Part shown: piece after piece, positions 20,541 through 30,779 of the stretch
How positions within the stretch are numbered: the stretch's first letter is position 1
Layout of the letters: every line of letters starts with the position of its first letter
DNA from: Hippopus hippopus
Taxonomy: Eukaryota > Mollusca > Bivalvia > Cardiida > Cardiidae
DNA length: 64,000 bases
Direction of reading: 5' to 3'
Assembly (NCBI GenBank): GCA_946811185.2
Contig: OX328105.1
Coordinates: 40,350,845-40,414,844 of the forward strand
The notes under the pieces: model-generated
What the model saw: only the letters and a program-made list of their open reading frames with translations
Told to the model about the DNA's origin: nothing
Databases searched by the model: none
Translations under genes and position numbers: made by a program

Positions 20541-21336
20541 TGTGGAGTGAATTTCGCCTATTGACTTAGGTGAGCGATCCAGGGCCATCATGGCCCTCTT
20601 GTTTCAAACTTCTCTGAAACTTCCCATCCAAATTTGATGAAACTTCACAGAAATGATCCTGCCATAGTCCTCTTTAGAATTTCTTTTAAGAATTTCATTC
20701 CTTCAAAAACTCTGGTTGCCATGGCAACAAAACCGAAAAATATTGAACATCTTTGAAAATCTTCTTGTCTGAAACTATAAGGCCCAGGGCTACCAAATTT
20801 GGCATGGAGCTTTATCTAATAGACCTCTATCAAGTTTCTTCATATTATAGCCCTGGGGTCAAAATTGGCTCTACCTGGGGATCACAAGTTTAACATGGGC
20901 TTATATAGTGACTGTTAAAATAGTAATCAAGGGAAGTAACTCCTGTTATACAAAGTAAAGTTTGTTACTATTTACCTCCCTTGATTATCAAACTGCAGTT
21001 ATACATTATTGGAGTTTGGTATTCAAGTTTTTTGGAGAGGAAATGTTCTGTTTTAAGGGAGAGTGATTTATTTTAATGCTAATAGTTATGCTTACATGAA
21101 TGGAATGTTTGATTTAAAGTAAGGTTTCTGTCACTCAAATTTTTTCAGAACTTTACCTTTCATGCTAGTGAATGAACCTGCTTGTATTCACTGACATTAT
21201 CTTTGCATTTAAAAAGATATGACCGTTTTTGTTTGGCGGGTGGGGTGGAGGTTATGTTTTCAAAGTAAGTTTATTACCACAAATATTTTATGCTGTATGT
21301 CTCTGTCAATGCCAATTAAGCGCATGATACATTAAT

Positions 21337-21568
21337 TTTACTCTTTAAGAAATGATAATTTTTTTTTTACTGTACCAAGTTTAAAGCCATTGCAAAAAGA
21401 CAAATTGAATGTAGCTTAAATGACTATTTCTGTCTTTGATAGGTTAGGAAACGTTGTAGGAAAAGGAGAAAATACTGGCTGACAACATGTTGTCCTTTTC
21501 TCATGATATTTTTGAAAGCCTTCTCTTTCAGGGTCATTAACACTTCGATTTGTGTGGTAAAGGGTTAA
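21337..21568 (+). mobile_element. T1 element inside HL2
   Basis: TTTACTCTTTAAGAAATGA to GTGTGGTAAAGGGTTAA; palindrome arms diverged (AATACTGGCTGACAACATGT). The empty counterpart lies near 33430-33450. Confidence 0.78.
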
Positions 21569-21847
21569 AAAAAGCCAGTGGAGCGATACAGGGCCATCAT
21601 GGCCCTCTTGTTTTTCTTGTACTTGCCAAAATGGCCATAAAAATGCAAGAAGGATGATGATTTTCTTCTGAATAACTGTTTCTTTCTTTGGTGTCCCAAG
21701 CATATAATGTGGAAGGATAAAATAATTCCTTTTCAATTGGGCTTTTAGCAAATTGTTCTATAAATTGGAAGAAGTCAAGCTATTCACTTTGAACCCAGTA
21801 CCAAAAGATGTTATGTTTTTACCACCTACAGGTGGTAAACAGACTTA

Positions 21848-21995
21848 TGAAAACTTTGTTTGAAAAGGAGGAAATGCTGGTCAGCAACGTTTTCTCCTCA
21901 TTTCAAGACAAATTCCATGAATTCAGCCACATTTACTTTGTTGTCTAAAAGGCTTCCCCTATCAAAAATCTCATATTTTATATTCTGGTTAGGAG
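21848..21995 (-). mobile_element. T1 element, decayed
   Basis: GAAAACTTTGTTTGAAAAGG, AAATGCTGGTCAGCAACG and GCCACATTTACTTTGTTGTC; both TTAA ends lost. Confidence 0.55.
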
Positions 21996-22046
21996 GAAAT
22001 GGTATCTGAATGAACGAATGATCAAGATCAGTTTCTTCGCTAAAAG

Positions 22047-22244
22047 TTAATCCTTACAGGGCTTTTCACGACAATAGTTGCCTTTGCGGCCACTGTAAAT
22101 CAACATCAGGCTGCCCAAAACATGCAGCCAGATCTGTGATCTACACTGCCGGCTTTGCTGATTCACTGTAGACAAAAAACAACCATGAAATTGCAATTAC
22201 TTAGATCTTATTTCCAGGATATGCAGTGGCGCTCTAAGGGTTAA
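22047..22244 (+). mobile_element. T2b TTAA-ended element
   Basis: TTAATCCTTACAGGGC at the left, AGTGGCGCTCTAAGGGTTAA at the right. Left arm GTTGCCTTTGCGGCCACTG, central palindrome decayed (AATCAACATCAGGCTGCCC), right arm AATTGCAATTACTTAGATCTT. Confidence 0.78.
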
Positions 22245-22336
22245 AAAAAAAAAGAAATCACATAATGGCTAGACACATTTCTACCCTGAAAGTTCAAGGG
22301 AAAAAAAAGTAACATTAGGTTCAGATATATTTTAGA

Positions 22337-22410
22337 TTACCCTGGCTGATAACCTTAAAAAAGTATTGTAGGAGAAGGAGCAACTACTTGTTGCAAGAGG
22401 TCTAATCAGC
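22337..22410 (-). mobile_element. T1 fragment, decayed
   Basis: TACCCTGGCTGATAACCTT, AAAAGTATTGTAGGAGAAGG; only the short arm is recognisable. Confidence 0.45.
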
Positions 22411-22779
22411 TTCAAAATTTGCCAAAGCATTTAAAAAAGTCATTTTCCACAATGTTAACATTTCTCTGCTTGTACTGCTTTGTCTATTTTATTCTGTTCT
22501 TTACTTGTAAAAAAAACCATGAAAGCACAAAACATTTGATATAAAGCTGTCCCCGAAACAGAAAGCAAATGTATGGAAAGAGAAATAATTGATCTATTTC
22601 CACAGTATGTTTTTTTGCAAGGGGGGGGAAAAAAAGGGTATGTCTTTGTTAATTGATTATTGGTCAAGTACTAATTGTGCTGTAATTTTACTAATTATAT
22701 CTCCAGTAGGTTGAAAACATAGAAATAATGCAATAAGTGATCAAGAATCAAAAGCAGATGTTGAAAATAAGGTCATTTA
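22411..22779. other. No feature recognised
   Basis: No gene or known repeat; a G-run at 22619-22628. Confidence 0.45.
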
Positions 22780-22975
22780 TTAACGCTGTTTAAAAGATTC
22801 AAAAGAAGAAAGCCTTTTAAAACATATTTGGAAAAGGAGAAAATGCTAGTAATCAGCAATTTCTGTTTGCCCACATTTTGCTCTACCCTGTAAAATGAAA
22901 ATTTCATCATTTAAGGCTCACGTAATCTGTTGCCTGCAAATGCTTTCAAATGGTTCAGGTCATTTTTTTTTCTCT
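22780..22975 (-). mobile_element. T1 element, right end lost
   Basis: TTAACGCTGTTTAAAAG at left, AAAAGGAGAAAATGCTAGTA in the centre, GCCTGCAAATGCTTTCAAAT at right. No closing TTAA. Confidence 0.65.
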
Positions 22976-23126
22976 CTGATAGAGTTGAAACACATCTACT
23001 TTTATTATTTTCAAATGAGGCTTCCTCTCATTATATTATCAAGTACTCACATTAGGATGAAAAAGGCTCTTGACCAAGTTACACAGTTATGTACCAGTAA
23101 GTGAGTCAAAGAGACAGTTCAAGACA

Positions 23127-23600
23127 AACAAGAGCACCAAATGTTGGTGCCACAGCTTTGCTGCATGTGCTTTTTCAGTGAAAATTTTAATATGAAGAAA
23201 TGGGCATAACTGTGTCAAAAATAGGTTTTGAGCTACCTGCCCTTGTGGTATAGATTCCCCTTTAAAAAGTTAACTGTTTGCCTGACAACAAAAATTTGAA
23301 CTTGTCTAAATAAAAAGCATTTTCAGATGAAAAATGAAGTATGGCTCAGATGATAGAATTTACTATTGATATGGAAAAAAAACATTGTGATTAAAAAGGA
23401 GGGAATGCTGGTCACTAGCATTTTCTCCTTTTCCCACAATGTTTTCAAAGCCTTCTTTGTCAGGGCCTTTTAAAACATGGGATTATTTGGTAAAGGGCTA
23501 ACAAGTTGCCCAAGTTGGAAGTACAAAATCTTCAGTAATAACAGAGATATCAGAAAAATGTCACACTTTTTGCACCACCATGCAGATGCCCATGCAGATG
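23127..23600 (-). mobile_element. HL5 element 3' end, split by a T1
   Basis: The left edge AAACAAGAGCACCAAATGTTGG is the reverse complement of hairpin CACCAACATTTGGTG followed by CTCTTGTTT, the HL 3' signature. Sequence after the T1 (TTCAGTAATAACAGAGATATC, CACCACCATGCAG) appears to continue it. The 5' end is not identified, so the right limit is approximate. Confidence 0.5.
23270..23501 (+). mobile_element. T1 element
   Basis: TTAACTGTTTGCCTGACAAC to TTTGGTAAAGGGCTAA. Palindrome GAATGCTGGTCACTAGCATT, arms good except near the centre. Confidence 0.8.
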
Positions 23601-24006
23601 ACAACTGGGCTATGACAATATGTTGATGCTTTCCACCATGGCAGCTGAGCTATAATATGCATAAGTGAAACAAACAGTGGAATTAGTGACGTGATGCTAC
23701 ACTGTTGTGCTAATCCATACAACACTGCCAGAATGCTCATATGGATTTACAAGTACTGCCTATCATTGTGGGCTGATTGATGCCACATGCCTTCTGGGTA
23801 AATGACCCCCATTTCAAATGGTAATGTCTCATTAGAACACCCCCTACCCAACCCCATAAAATCTTGCTTAACTAATTTCTCTAATACTTAGATGCTTTCT
23901 GGATCAACTGTACTTTATAATGAGCTAATCTTTTTGTGAACAATTGCCTATTTAGATTATTTTATTGGTTAATTACAGTCAATAAACTCATTATCTCTTG
24001 AATGAT
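23601..24006. other. No feature recognised
   Basis: No gene or known repeat. Confidence 0.45.
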
Positions 24007-24260
24007 TTAACTCTGTACCTGATGAGAAAAATTTAGACTTGTTCCACTTGAAAACAAATGCAGATGACAATTTAAATGTGGCTCATCTGATGGAATTGGT
24101 TTGGGTTATTGGCATCTAAACCAATAGAAGACACAGTGGAAACAAATGAAAATGCTGGTCACCAGCATTCACTGTGCTGGTGACTAACATTATACTTTAC
24201 CAACATGTTTTAAAAAAGCCTTAGGGCTATGAAAACATGGCATTGTTTTGTAATGTTTAA
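24007..24260 (+). mobile_element. T1 element with enlarged centre
   Basis: TTAACTCTGTACCTGATGAG to TTTTGTAATGTTTAA. The centre has extra sequence with a second hairpin (TTGGCATCTAAACCAATAG) and a repeated ACCAGCA/GCTGGTGAC. Confidence 0.7.
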
Positions 24261-24436
24261 AATTTTGTTTGCTGTAATCTTTTCTCTTGGTGATAATATT
24301 TTCAGAATTTGTAACTTTCCAAAACTGAACATTAAAACTGAAAGACTTAATCATTATATTGAAATTTCTCTTTAATTTTCATCATGTTTTCTAAATCTTA
24401 ATGTTTAGTTTCATAGTGTGTTTATAAAATTATGTG

Positions 24437-24657
24437 TAAACCCTTTCCCATACAGTCCCGAGTTTAATGACCTTGAGGAAGAAAGCTTTTGAAAACATTG
24501 TTGGAAAAGGTATCATCAAGAATCATCTTTTTTCCCCACTTTGCTTACTGCACTGTCAAAGAACTTTTGTATATTTGTATCACCTATGATTATGTCATCT
24601 ACAGAAAGTTTTAATTTGGAAGAGCCTGAATTTTTTTTGTTTCGTTGAGTGTATTAA
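24437..24657 (-). mobile_element. T1 element, palindrome broken
   Basis: TAAACCCTTTCCCATACAGT to GAGTGTATTAA. The short arm is normal up to ACATTGTTGGAAAAGG; the rest of the palindrome is replaced by TATCATCAAGAATC. Confidence 0.7.
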
Positions 24658-24862
24658 GTTTCTGCCAAAAAAAAATTTGAAGATGTGAAGTACTTTGATA
24701 ATTTGACAGAATTGGACTTTTCAAAAATTATTTATAGCTTAGCTGTTTGGAAGAAAACAGGATGTATTGTCAAAGCCTTGTTGTTCTGTGTTTGTGTTGT
24801 CCTTGTGCAAAAACTCTCACATTTTCTGAAATCTTGTAGTACATAACTGAAGATATTTTACT

Positions 24863-25066
24863 TGGATCCGTGACATTTCTTCGAAAAGTCAGTTCGTCGA
24901 AAACGATCACTAGCCCTGACCCTTACCCGAACCCAGATGAATTGTGGCTCAAATCTTGCTCCCAGACAGAGCTTTTCGTGATATAAATCTAGGAATTGAG
25001 GAATTGGTATTTTAAAACATACATGGGTTTCGACAAGACGCCCTTTCGACGAAATGTCGTGCACCA
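24863..25066. mobile_element. 204 bp TIR element with 8 bp target duplication
   Basis: Left end TGGATCCGTGACATTTCTTC and right end GACGAAATGTCGTGCACCA are inverted with few mismatches, continuing to CGAAAAGTC / GACGCCCTTTCG. ATTTTACT lies at 24855-24862 and 25067-25074. An 8 bp duplication suggests hAT; since the next T also matches, 9 bp is possible. Non-coding. Confidence 0.75.
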
Positions 25067-25360
25067 ATTTTACTTCATACTTGGGTAAGTTGTTGATTGT
25101 TGAAACAGAAACCCATTCAAGAAGGGCTTGTTGCTCTAGAATATTTCAGACATGGTTATGCCCCTTTTCGACTAGAAGTTTTTGCTGAAAAAGCAACTAC
25201 AGAAAGTTGGCACTAACATCAGGTGCTCCTGATTATTGTTATTACGAACAGTTTTGTGGCAAATACACTCAAAGCAAAGTATATGTGCAATTAAAAAGAG
25301 AGAAACTTGTGAGGTGTTTTCTAAGTGGGTGAAATGATGTTATTGCTAAGTATAAAACAT

Positions 25361-25570
25361 CTAAGCCTTTACCAAACGATCATAGGTTGTAATGACCTTG
25401 AATGTAACGCCTTTTGAAAACATTGCGCAAAAAGTAGAATATAATGGAAACCACAATATTTTCTACTCTGTCAAAAACAAATTCCTTCATTTAAGTAATA
25501 TTTAGATTATCATATGCAAGTGCATTCAATTTGAACAAGTCAACATTTTTGTTGTGTGGTAAACTGTGAC
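25361..25570 (-). mobile_element. T1 element, palindrome broken
   Basis: CTAAGCCTTTACCAAACGAT to GTTGTGTGGTAAACTGTGA; the left palindrome arm reads AACATTGCGCAAAAAGTAG, the right CAATATTTTCTACTC. Confidence 0.68.
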
Positions 25571-25641
25571 AGAAGGTATTATTTATGGAAGTTACATGAA
25601 ATGGTAAAAGTGAGGGTGTGCACAGGTAGGTTTGATAGCAT

Positions 25642-25870
25642 CTAAAGTCCTTACCAGACAAGAAAATTTTTAGACTGGTACAACTTGAAAGCATTTGCAG
25701 CTTACAATTTGAATGTCGCTTATTTGATGGAATTTGTGTATGATAGGATAAAAAAATGTGTGAAAAGGAGAAAATGCTGGTTACCAGCATTTTCTCCTTT
25801 TCTCACTATGTTTTCAAAAGGCTTCTTCTACAAGTTTGTTAAAAGACAGGATTGTGTGGTAAAGGATTAA
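25642..25870 (+). mobile_element. T1 element
   Basis: CTAAAGTCCTTACCAGAC to GTGTGGTAAAGGATTAA; palindrome AAAAGGAGAAAATGCTGGTT and its complement intact near the centre. Confidence 0.82.
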
Positions 25871-25929
25871 TAGTACTTTCGCAGCATTAAATCTGTCTGC
25901 TTCTATTGTTTGTCAAGGACATACACTAA

Positions 25930-26112
25930 TTAACTCATTACCAGCCAATGACATTTTAGAATTCTGCAAATTGAAAGCATTTGCAGTTTCCAAATTGAAT
26001 GCTGCTGCTCAGTTCTTATTGAAATTTGTCTTTGAATATTGTGGGAAAAGAGGCAATGCTGATTCCAGCATTAAATACTGTTCTCCAGTTTTTGAAGTTT
26101 TTCCTTAAGAGT
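25930..26112 (+). mobile_element. T1 element, right end decayed
   Basis: TTAACTCATTACCAGCC, GAAAGCATTTGCAGTTTCC, GGCAATGCTGATTCCAGCAT; the right arm fades into the next copy. Confidence 0.62.
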
Positions 26113-26358
26113 TAAAATAAGGGGTTGTCAACAACCTTGATGGAAAGGGCTTTTGAAAACATTGTAAGAAAAGTAGAAAATGCTAGTAATCAGCATTTTC
26201 TCCTTTTCCCAAAATGTTTCCCAGCTTTTTCTCCTTTTCCCCCAATGTTTTCTACCCTTTAAAAAACAAATTTTGATTTCTGGGTCACTTTTATTTTGTT
26301 GTCTGCAAATGCTTTAAATTTGGACAAGTCCAAATATTGGCCTTTGGTAAAGAGTTAA
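26113..26358 (-). mobile_element. T1 element with duplicated palindrome arm
   Basis: Long-arm end GGTAAAGAGTTAA intact; left end decayed (AGGGGTTGTCAACAACC). The right arm is present twice in tandem: CAGCATTTTCTCCTTTTCCC then CAGCTTTTTCTCCTTTTCCC, each followed by an AATGTTT variant. Confidence 0.75.
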
Positions 26359-26418
26359 TTGTGCAACAAGATAAGTATATTTTCTACTTTTCTTATTGAA
26401 AGACTCTATGGCAAAATA

Positions 26419-27746
26419 CGAGGGCTGTTCGATATGTAATGTGTATTGTACCACAGCGCGATAACGCTTTGCACGATTTCTAGGATGATGATACGCTTGA
26501 ATAGCTCTATTCAATACCTTTCCAACGGTATAAACACGAGCCTTCAGCTCCACATAGTTTTAAACTTACAGTCATTTCAATAGAGCTAGTCGTTGACCAC
26601 TGTTGTAAAAATGGTTGGGAAACGGATTTAAGAATATTAAAGAAATTAGAGCTTATATAAAAGTTCGCACAAAACTCGGTCATTCGGTAATGCAGATTTT
26701 TACTGAATTGGGGGAAGTTTATGGGTCTGATAAGGTATCTTATGAGAGAGTTTTGTAGGTGGAGAAAGAAATTTCTAACTGGCACAGAGTCCGTCAAAGA
26801 TGCAGCAAAATCTGGCCGACCTGTGACTGTAACAGGCAAGGCAAATGTCTCAAAAGTCGAGGAAATAATTGAAAGTGATGGCAGATACACGATTCTTGAT
26901 ATTGCCAACGCTGTTGGCATATCGCTATCGCCGTTGCATTTCATTTTGAAGTGTATTTTGAAAGTACGAAAGATTTCTGCCAGATGGATACCGCATATAT
27001 TGACAGAGGACCAAAAACGGGTACGAGTACAAACTGCTAAGCAGTTGCTCAAAATGTTTCCCAAATTCAATCAAAGACAATTTGCAAACATTGTTACTGG
27101 TGACAAAACATGGGTTCACTATTTCAAACCAGTAAGAAAAATTGGAAACAAAATATGGCTAACTAAACATGGTAGAAGGCCTGTAGTTGCCAAAAGAAGC
27201 ATAAGCACAAAGAAGGTTCTTTATTGCATATTCTTCTCATGTGATGGTATAGCCGTACAAATTCCAGTGCCAAAGGGCAAAAGTGTTACAGGTCGGTATT
27301 ACCGACATGTTATACTAAAAAAGGTCAAGAAATATTATATTAAACGACGGTCTGTGTCAGGATTTAGGCATGTTTGTCTACTTCATGATAATGCTCCATC
27401 ACATACATCTGAGCTTGTGAAGCAATTTTTGAAGTCGGAGAAGGTTACCGTCTTGCCACACCCACCATACTCTCCAGATCTAGCCCCATGCAACTTTTTC
27501 CTTTTTCCAAAACTTAAAAAGTTCTTGTCTGGTCGTCGTTACAAGTCCCGACAAGCCCTTGGCTCAGCCATCATTCAGTGCCTCAGAGGTCTACCTAAAT
27601 CAGCGTACCGTGACGCATTTCAGAAATGGATTCAGAGATTTCAAACCACGGAGAATACTTTGAAGGGATGTAATGTTCATTTCACTATTTGAGTCAAATG
27701 CTTTTGAGATATCGTACAATACACATTACATATCGAACAACCCTCG
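26419..27746 (+). mobile_element. mariner transposon, 1.33 kb
   Basis: 33 bp terminal inverted repeats at 26419-26451 (CGAGGGCTGTTCGATATGTA...) and 27714-27746 differ at one base. TA flanks at 26417-26418 and 27747-27748. Encodes a mariner transposase with several defects. It sits between two T1-dense stretches and is not itself interrupted. Confidence 0.93.
26611..27692 (+). pseudogene. mariner transposase pseudogene
   Basis: From 26721 a 323-residue frame covers most of a mariner transposase: linker and second HTH to about residue 90 with RWIPHIL (WVPHEL-like motif), then the DDE/D domain. First catalytic Asp is D128 in TGDKTW, second is D223 in LHDNAPSHT, but the third DD34D position (35 after D223) is N258 in SPDLAPCNFF instead of Asp, codon AAC at 27492. 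K129 is usually Glu. The N-terminal HTH is out of frame: sense sequence from 26633 (NIKEIRAYIKVRTKLGHS) ends at a stop at 26756 and the main frame takes over near 26750; the ATG at 26611 is in a third frame. Near 27630-27673 another frame reads ISNHGEYFEGM and a stop, so the C-terminus is also shifted. Not functional as read. Confidence 0.9.
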
Positions 27747-27987
27747 TAATAAAAATTGCAGAAGAACTTGAGGGACACTTTCAATACAGAACCAGAAGTC
27801 AAAATGACTATTCCCGTAATAACTTGAGTAGAAAATAGACAGAGAACTGCAATTTTGAATTCATTGTCATTTAGGCACAGACTGTCTCTTAGAGATTACC
27901 CAAAATGGGATTTTAACCTATTACCCTAAAATTATGCAAGTTTCAGACTTTTTTTCAAATTTTAAGAAAGCTGAACAAATTAACCCC

Positions 27988-28197
27988 TTAACTCTTTTCC
28001 AAATGACAAAATTTTGGACATGTCCAAATTGAAACCACTTACAAACGGCAAAATTTACATGGCACAATCAAACGATAGGATTTGAATCAGACAGTTTAGA
28101 AAACTGGTTAACAGCATTTTCTCTTTTTCCCACAATGTTTTCAAAAGGACTACTTCTCAGGGTCATTAAAACTCAGGATTGTGTGGTAAAGGGTTAA
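27988..28197 (+). mobile_element. T1 with left palindrome arm deleted
   Basis: TTAACTCTTTTCCAAATGAC to GTGTGGTAAAGGGTTAA; AAAACTGGTTAACAGCATTT shows the left arm missing. Right TTAA shared with the T2b that follows. Confidence 0.8.
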
Positions 28198-28300
28198 GCA
28201 CCTTTCACGACTTGGGTTTCTTATGGTCAGTTAATGTCAAGATCAGATGGGAAAAACATGTGCAGTCTGATCCTAATTTAGGTTGAAAATGCAATTATAA
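28194..28300 (+). mobile_element. T2b element, truncated
   Basis: TTAAGCACCTTTCACGACTTG, GTCAAGATCAGATGGG, TGCAGTCTGATCCTAA; the right arm is lost. Confidence 0.62.
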
Positions 28301-28438
28301 GCAATTTCTCCTTTTGTTAAAATGTTTTTTGGCATTGTCTACAGCAAGACTGCAAAAGAGTGTAATGTGTAATTTACCAAAAGTATGCAAGATTCTTTTT
28401 CCACATTCTTTCCAGATTCATCTTCTAAATAAAATGGC

Positions 28439-28649
28439 TTAGTGGCATACTTACCTTTACAGTGCTTTACCAAGAATCAGTGGCTTGTGCAGAAAGCAGA
28501 GATCAAGATCAGACTGCACAACACTTTCCATCTGATCTACACTGTCCTGCCTGATATTCTGACTAAAACAGCCTTAGAAATTGTAATATATGCATCTTTA
28601 GGTTGGATTGTGAATGTTCATTTTCCTTACTTAGTTCTATAAGAGTTAA
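28439..28649 (+). mobile_element. T2c element
   Basis: T2 centre (GAGATCAAGATCAGACTGC, CATCTGATCTACACTGTCC) with a right arm CAGCCTTAGAAATTGTAATA that parallels 34911-35097. The right TTAA (28646-28649) is shared with the next T1; the left end is decayed to TTAG. Confidence 0.65.
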
Positions 28650-28857
28650 TCCTTTATCAAACAATCCCAAATTTTAAAGACCCTGAGAAAAAAGAACTAT
28701 TTTGAAAAAAGGAAAGAATGTTAATATACAGCATTTTCTCCTTTTTCCACAATGTTCTCTACCATTTAGAAAACAAATTCTATCTTTTTATAGTTGTCTT
28801 CTGCAACTGTTTTAATACAGGACTGGTCTACAATTTTGTTGTCTGGTAAAGGGTTAA
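28646..28857 (-). mobile_element. T1 element
   Basis: TTAATCCTTTATCAAACAAT to GTCTGGTAAAGGGTTAA; the palindrome's left arm is shortened and diverged. Confidence 0.75.
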
Positions 28858-29856
28858 TAATAGCTCATACTGATATAACACAATTGGTACTACTTTTGCA
28901 AATGGAAGCAATTAGCTTCTTTTCATTGAAACCTAGGATGACAATTACAGTGTAGGACTGCATGGATTGGAATTCCTGCCTCAAGTAGCTGACATAAAAC
29001 ATGTGTTTGTTATTGATACTGTCAGAGGAAGATACTTCAGCTGTATTAATTCATTAGCTGTTATGAAATTTTGGAATCTTTCTTTGTACAGTGTTTTTAG
29101 GTTTTTTTGGTGTCTTATTTTTTCCTTTTCTGTCACATTTGCTGCACCATCTTTGGTGCACTTGTACCCGGTAGCTTTTTTCAGCAATGGCAATACTGTG
29201 AGATGTACCTTATTCCTTGATAGGACCAACCAACAAAGAAACAAAATTTTCAGTCTTGAAAAAACACTTGAAAAACTGCTGTTTCAAGGTGTGGTTTAAA
29301 ACAGCAAAGTGACCATTAAAGATCCAAGATGAGAATGCATGTTTTGAACTGTCTGATTTTAATCTACATTGACAGTAAAAGGAACTATTTTTGTGAAGTG
29401 CATTTCAAAGGCTAAAATCTGTCGTTTCCCTTTGTCTGAAAAAGCTGATCTATGAAATGACAGAAAAAACACAAAACCTGATTCAAAATTTGATTGGTCA
29501 GCTTTATCACACAATTGGATGTTAAAATCAGACTATTAAAAACATGCATTAACATCATGGATATCAATAAGTAAAAAAATTTGTCATTTAGTAAAGAGAT
29601 ATTATAGGGAACAGTATTTTCATTTTTATTTCAAGATTGTATCTCTGCCTGCTAGCATTATCTTCTGCTAGTTGGCATTTTTCAAATACTGACCTATCTG
29701 ACTTGGGCATTCTGGGTACAGAACCGGACTACATTTCGCCAAGATGGCAATCAATGCAAAGACTTTTAAAATAAAATACTCTTTTGTTCAAAACAGCACT
29801 AAGTGGTACATTTGACTCAGCCATGGCTAGCTAGCATATAACCCGCATCAGTCATT
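28858..29856. other. No gene; weak hairpin near 29137
   Basis: No recognised repeat over most of this kb. GCACCATCTTTGGTGCACTTGT at about 29140 recalls an HL5 3' hairpin plus CTTGT, but nothing else supports it. 29560-29595 holds a possible T1 end fragment. Confidence 0.4.
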
Positions 29857-30779
29857 AGCTCCACTGGCCGAAGGCCAGCGGGCTTATGTCATGGCCCGTT
29901 GTCCGTTGTGCGTCTGTCCGTGCATCCGTCTGTGCGTCCATCCATTCGTCCATCCGTTAACTTTTATTTCCAACATCTTCTTCTCTGAAACTACCCATCC
30001 AATTTTGATGAAACTTCACAGAAATGATCCTGCCATGGTCCTCTTCTGAATTTCTTGAAAGAATTTAATTCCTGCAAAAACTCTGGTTGCCATGGCAACA
30101 AAACTTAAAAATATTGGAAATCTTTGAAAATCTTCTTGTCTGAAACCATAAGGCCTAGGGCTGCCAAATTTGGCATGTAGCTTTATCTAGTAGACCTCTA
30201 TTAAGTTTCTTTAGCCCTGAGGTCAAATTTGACCCCGCCCCGGGGGTCACAAGTTTTACATAGGCTTATATAGAGAAAACTTTAGAAATCTTCCTGTACC
30301 TAGCCATAAAGCCAAGGGTTACCAAATTTTGCATGTGGCTTTATCTAGTGGCCTCTACCAAGAGTGCCCAACTTATAGCCCTGGGGTCAAAATTGGCCCT
30401 GCCCCAGGGGTCACAATTTTTGATTTGGGCTTATATAGACAAAAACTTTAGAAATCTCCCTGTACTCAGTCATAAGGCCTAGGGTTACCAAATTTTGCAC
30501 GTGGCTTTATCTAGTGGGCCTCTACCAAGAGTACCCAAATTATAGCCCTAGGGTTAAATTTGACCCCACCCCAGGGGTCAGAAGTTTTACATGGGCTTGT
30601 GTAGTGAAATCTTTAGAAATCTTCTTGTTACTTACCATAAGAATTTGGGCTACCAATTTTAGTCCTGTCTCAGGGGTCTTATGTTCAAAACCAATTGACC
30701 AAGTATCGTAATGTTTGGCATGTAGGGATTTTACGTATTAGCCAGTGGAGCGATACAGGGCCATCATGGCCCTCTTGTT
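29857..30779 (+). mobile_element. HL2 element, complete and uninterrupted
   Basis: The cleanest HL2, 923 bp: AGCTCCACTGGCCGAAGGCCAG, CCGT-type run to 29957, leader TTCTCTGAAACTACCCATCC and CTCTGGTTGCCATGGCAAC, three ~165 bp core units, TTAGCCAGTGGAGCGATACA, hairpin GGGCCATCATGGCCC, TCTTGTT. GCTCCACTGGC at the start pairs with GCCAGTGGAGC at the end. Confidence 0.88.

Larger units (their letters stand above)
17206..20604 (+). mobile_element. HL1 element with expanded core
   Basis: 5' AGCTCACCTGAGCACGAAGTGC and a short CCGT run; a leader (CTTCTCCTCCTAAACCGCAG, CTCTGGTTGCCATGGCAAC); five ~165 bp units; then about fifteen 147 bp units; 3' end TAGGTGAGCGATCCA, GGGCCATCATGGCCC, TCTTGTTT. The HL1 at 45940-47268 has the same order with only about three 147 bp units. 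Confidence 0.82.
17114..21613 (+). mobile_element. HL2 element carrying an HL1 and a T1
   Basis: 5' AGCTCCACTGGCCGAAGGCCAG at 17114 and minisatellite to ~17205; HL1 inserted 17206-20604; HL2 leader resumes with TCTCTGAAACTTCCCATCC and CTCTGGTTGCCATGGCAAC. T1 inserted 21337-21568. 3' end AGCCAGTGGAGCGATACA, GGGCCATCATGGCCC, TCTTGTTT. The HL2 at 32320-33483 has the same 3' region without the T1. Confidence 0.8.

Noticed and set aside
28967..29299. 110-codon plus-strand frame and 87-codon minus-strand frame over the same bases
   Set aside because: Overlapping frames on both strands without recognisable motifs; chance openness is more likely.
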